A stretch of DNA of 14,493 nt from Actinomycetes bacterium (GTDB lineage Bacteria; Actinomycetota; Acidimicrobiia; Acidimicrobiales; RAAP-2). Positions 14,359 to 14,493 of this stretch are shown in pieces. The notes below the pieces were generated by a model, which was not told where the DNA came from, searched no databases, and was given only the letters and a program-made list of their open reading frames with translations. The position numbers and the translations under genes were made by a program. Position 1 is the stretch's first letter. Each line of letters opens with the position of its first letter. Where the stretch lies: the NCBI GenBank assembly GCA_021850345.1, contig JAJZMN010000225.1:1-14493 (forward strand), read 5' to 3'.

Positions 14359-14493
14359 GGTCCCGTCTCCTCCTTCCGGCGCGTCGCCCGCACCGGGGCG
14401 CCGCGCGATCTCCTCCCGTTTGCAGAACGCCGAAGTGCCGTCCCCCTCACGCCGGCGCCCGCGTCAGACACGACGCCGCCGCACCCGGCGGCG
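14359..14493 (-). other. Right-edge stretch upstream of the Mce-associated gene
   Basis: Apart from the ribosome-binding site at 14366-14375 I cannot decide whether this holds the end of an upstream minus-strand gene. Two minus-strand frames reach stop codons near 14466 and 14449, and a third is open into the Mce-associated gene. The peptides are too short to recognise. Confidence 0.3.

Overview
The window is high-GC DNA with dense, GC-ending codon use. Its gene types suggest an actinobacterium, plausibly of the Acidimicrobiia or a related lineage: an F420-type luciferase-like oxidoreductase, an Mce-associated membrane protein, an S-adenosylhomocysteinase with the long bacterial insert, and a WYL regulator. 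No taxonomic search was possible, so the lineage is inference. I support 14 protein genes and see no rRNA, tRNA, CRISPR array, transposase or phage gene.

Left part (1-4600): a WYL-domain regulator (minus) lies back to back with an alpha/beta hydrolase (plus), which is followed by a GNAT acetyltransferase with a TTG start. The acetyltransferase ends tail to tail with a full-length glutamate decarboxylase (minus, 466 aa), overlapping it by 14 bp. A second GNAT gene is divergent from the decarboxylase.

Middle part (4600-7900): S-adenosyl-L-homocysteine hydrolase (plus) converges on a low-specificity threonine aldolase (minus). A 14-bp tandem repeat starting inside the last codons of the hydrolase gene lies between them. 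The aldolase is divergent from a hotdog-fold acyl-CoA thioesterase of the PaaI/MenI type. The first two enzymes belong to one-carbon, methyl-cycle and glycine metabolism.

Right part (7943-13050): five plus-strand genes are joined by four consecutive 4-bp stop/start overlaps: luciferase-like monooxygenase, SCPx-type thiolase, FabH-type ketoacyl synthase, sugar-nucleotidyltransferase-like protein, and CDF metal efflux protein. This is clearly one translationally coupled operon. Oxidoreductase, thiolase and KAS III, with the thioesterase just upstream, suggest acyl-chain chemistry; the last two genes do not obviously fit that theme. A 576-bp gene-free stretch rich in short repeats follows. Then comes a minus-strand Mce-associated membrane protein, probably the end of an mce locus lying beyond the right edge.

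Two signals cut across genes. At several genes a TANNNT -10 hexamer sits 6-8 nt before the start codon with no Shine-Dalgarno sequence, the pattern of leaderless transcripts. A small palindrome, TACCTTYGGTA, recurs upstream of and inside the luciferase-like gene, where two in-frame copies encode a repeated TFGTT peptide.
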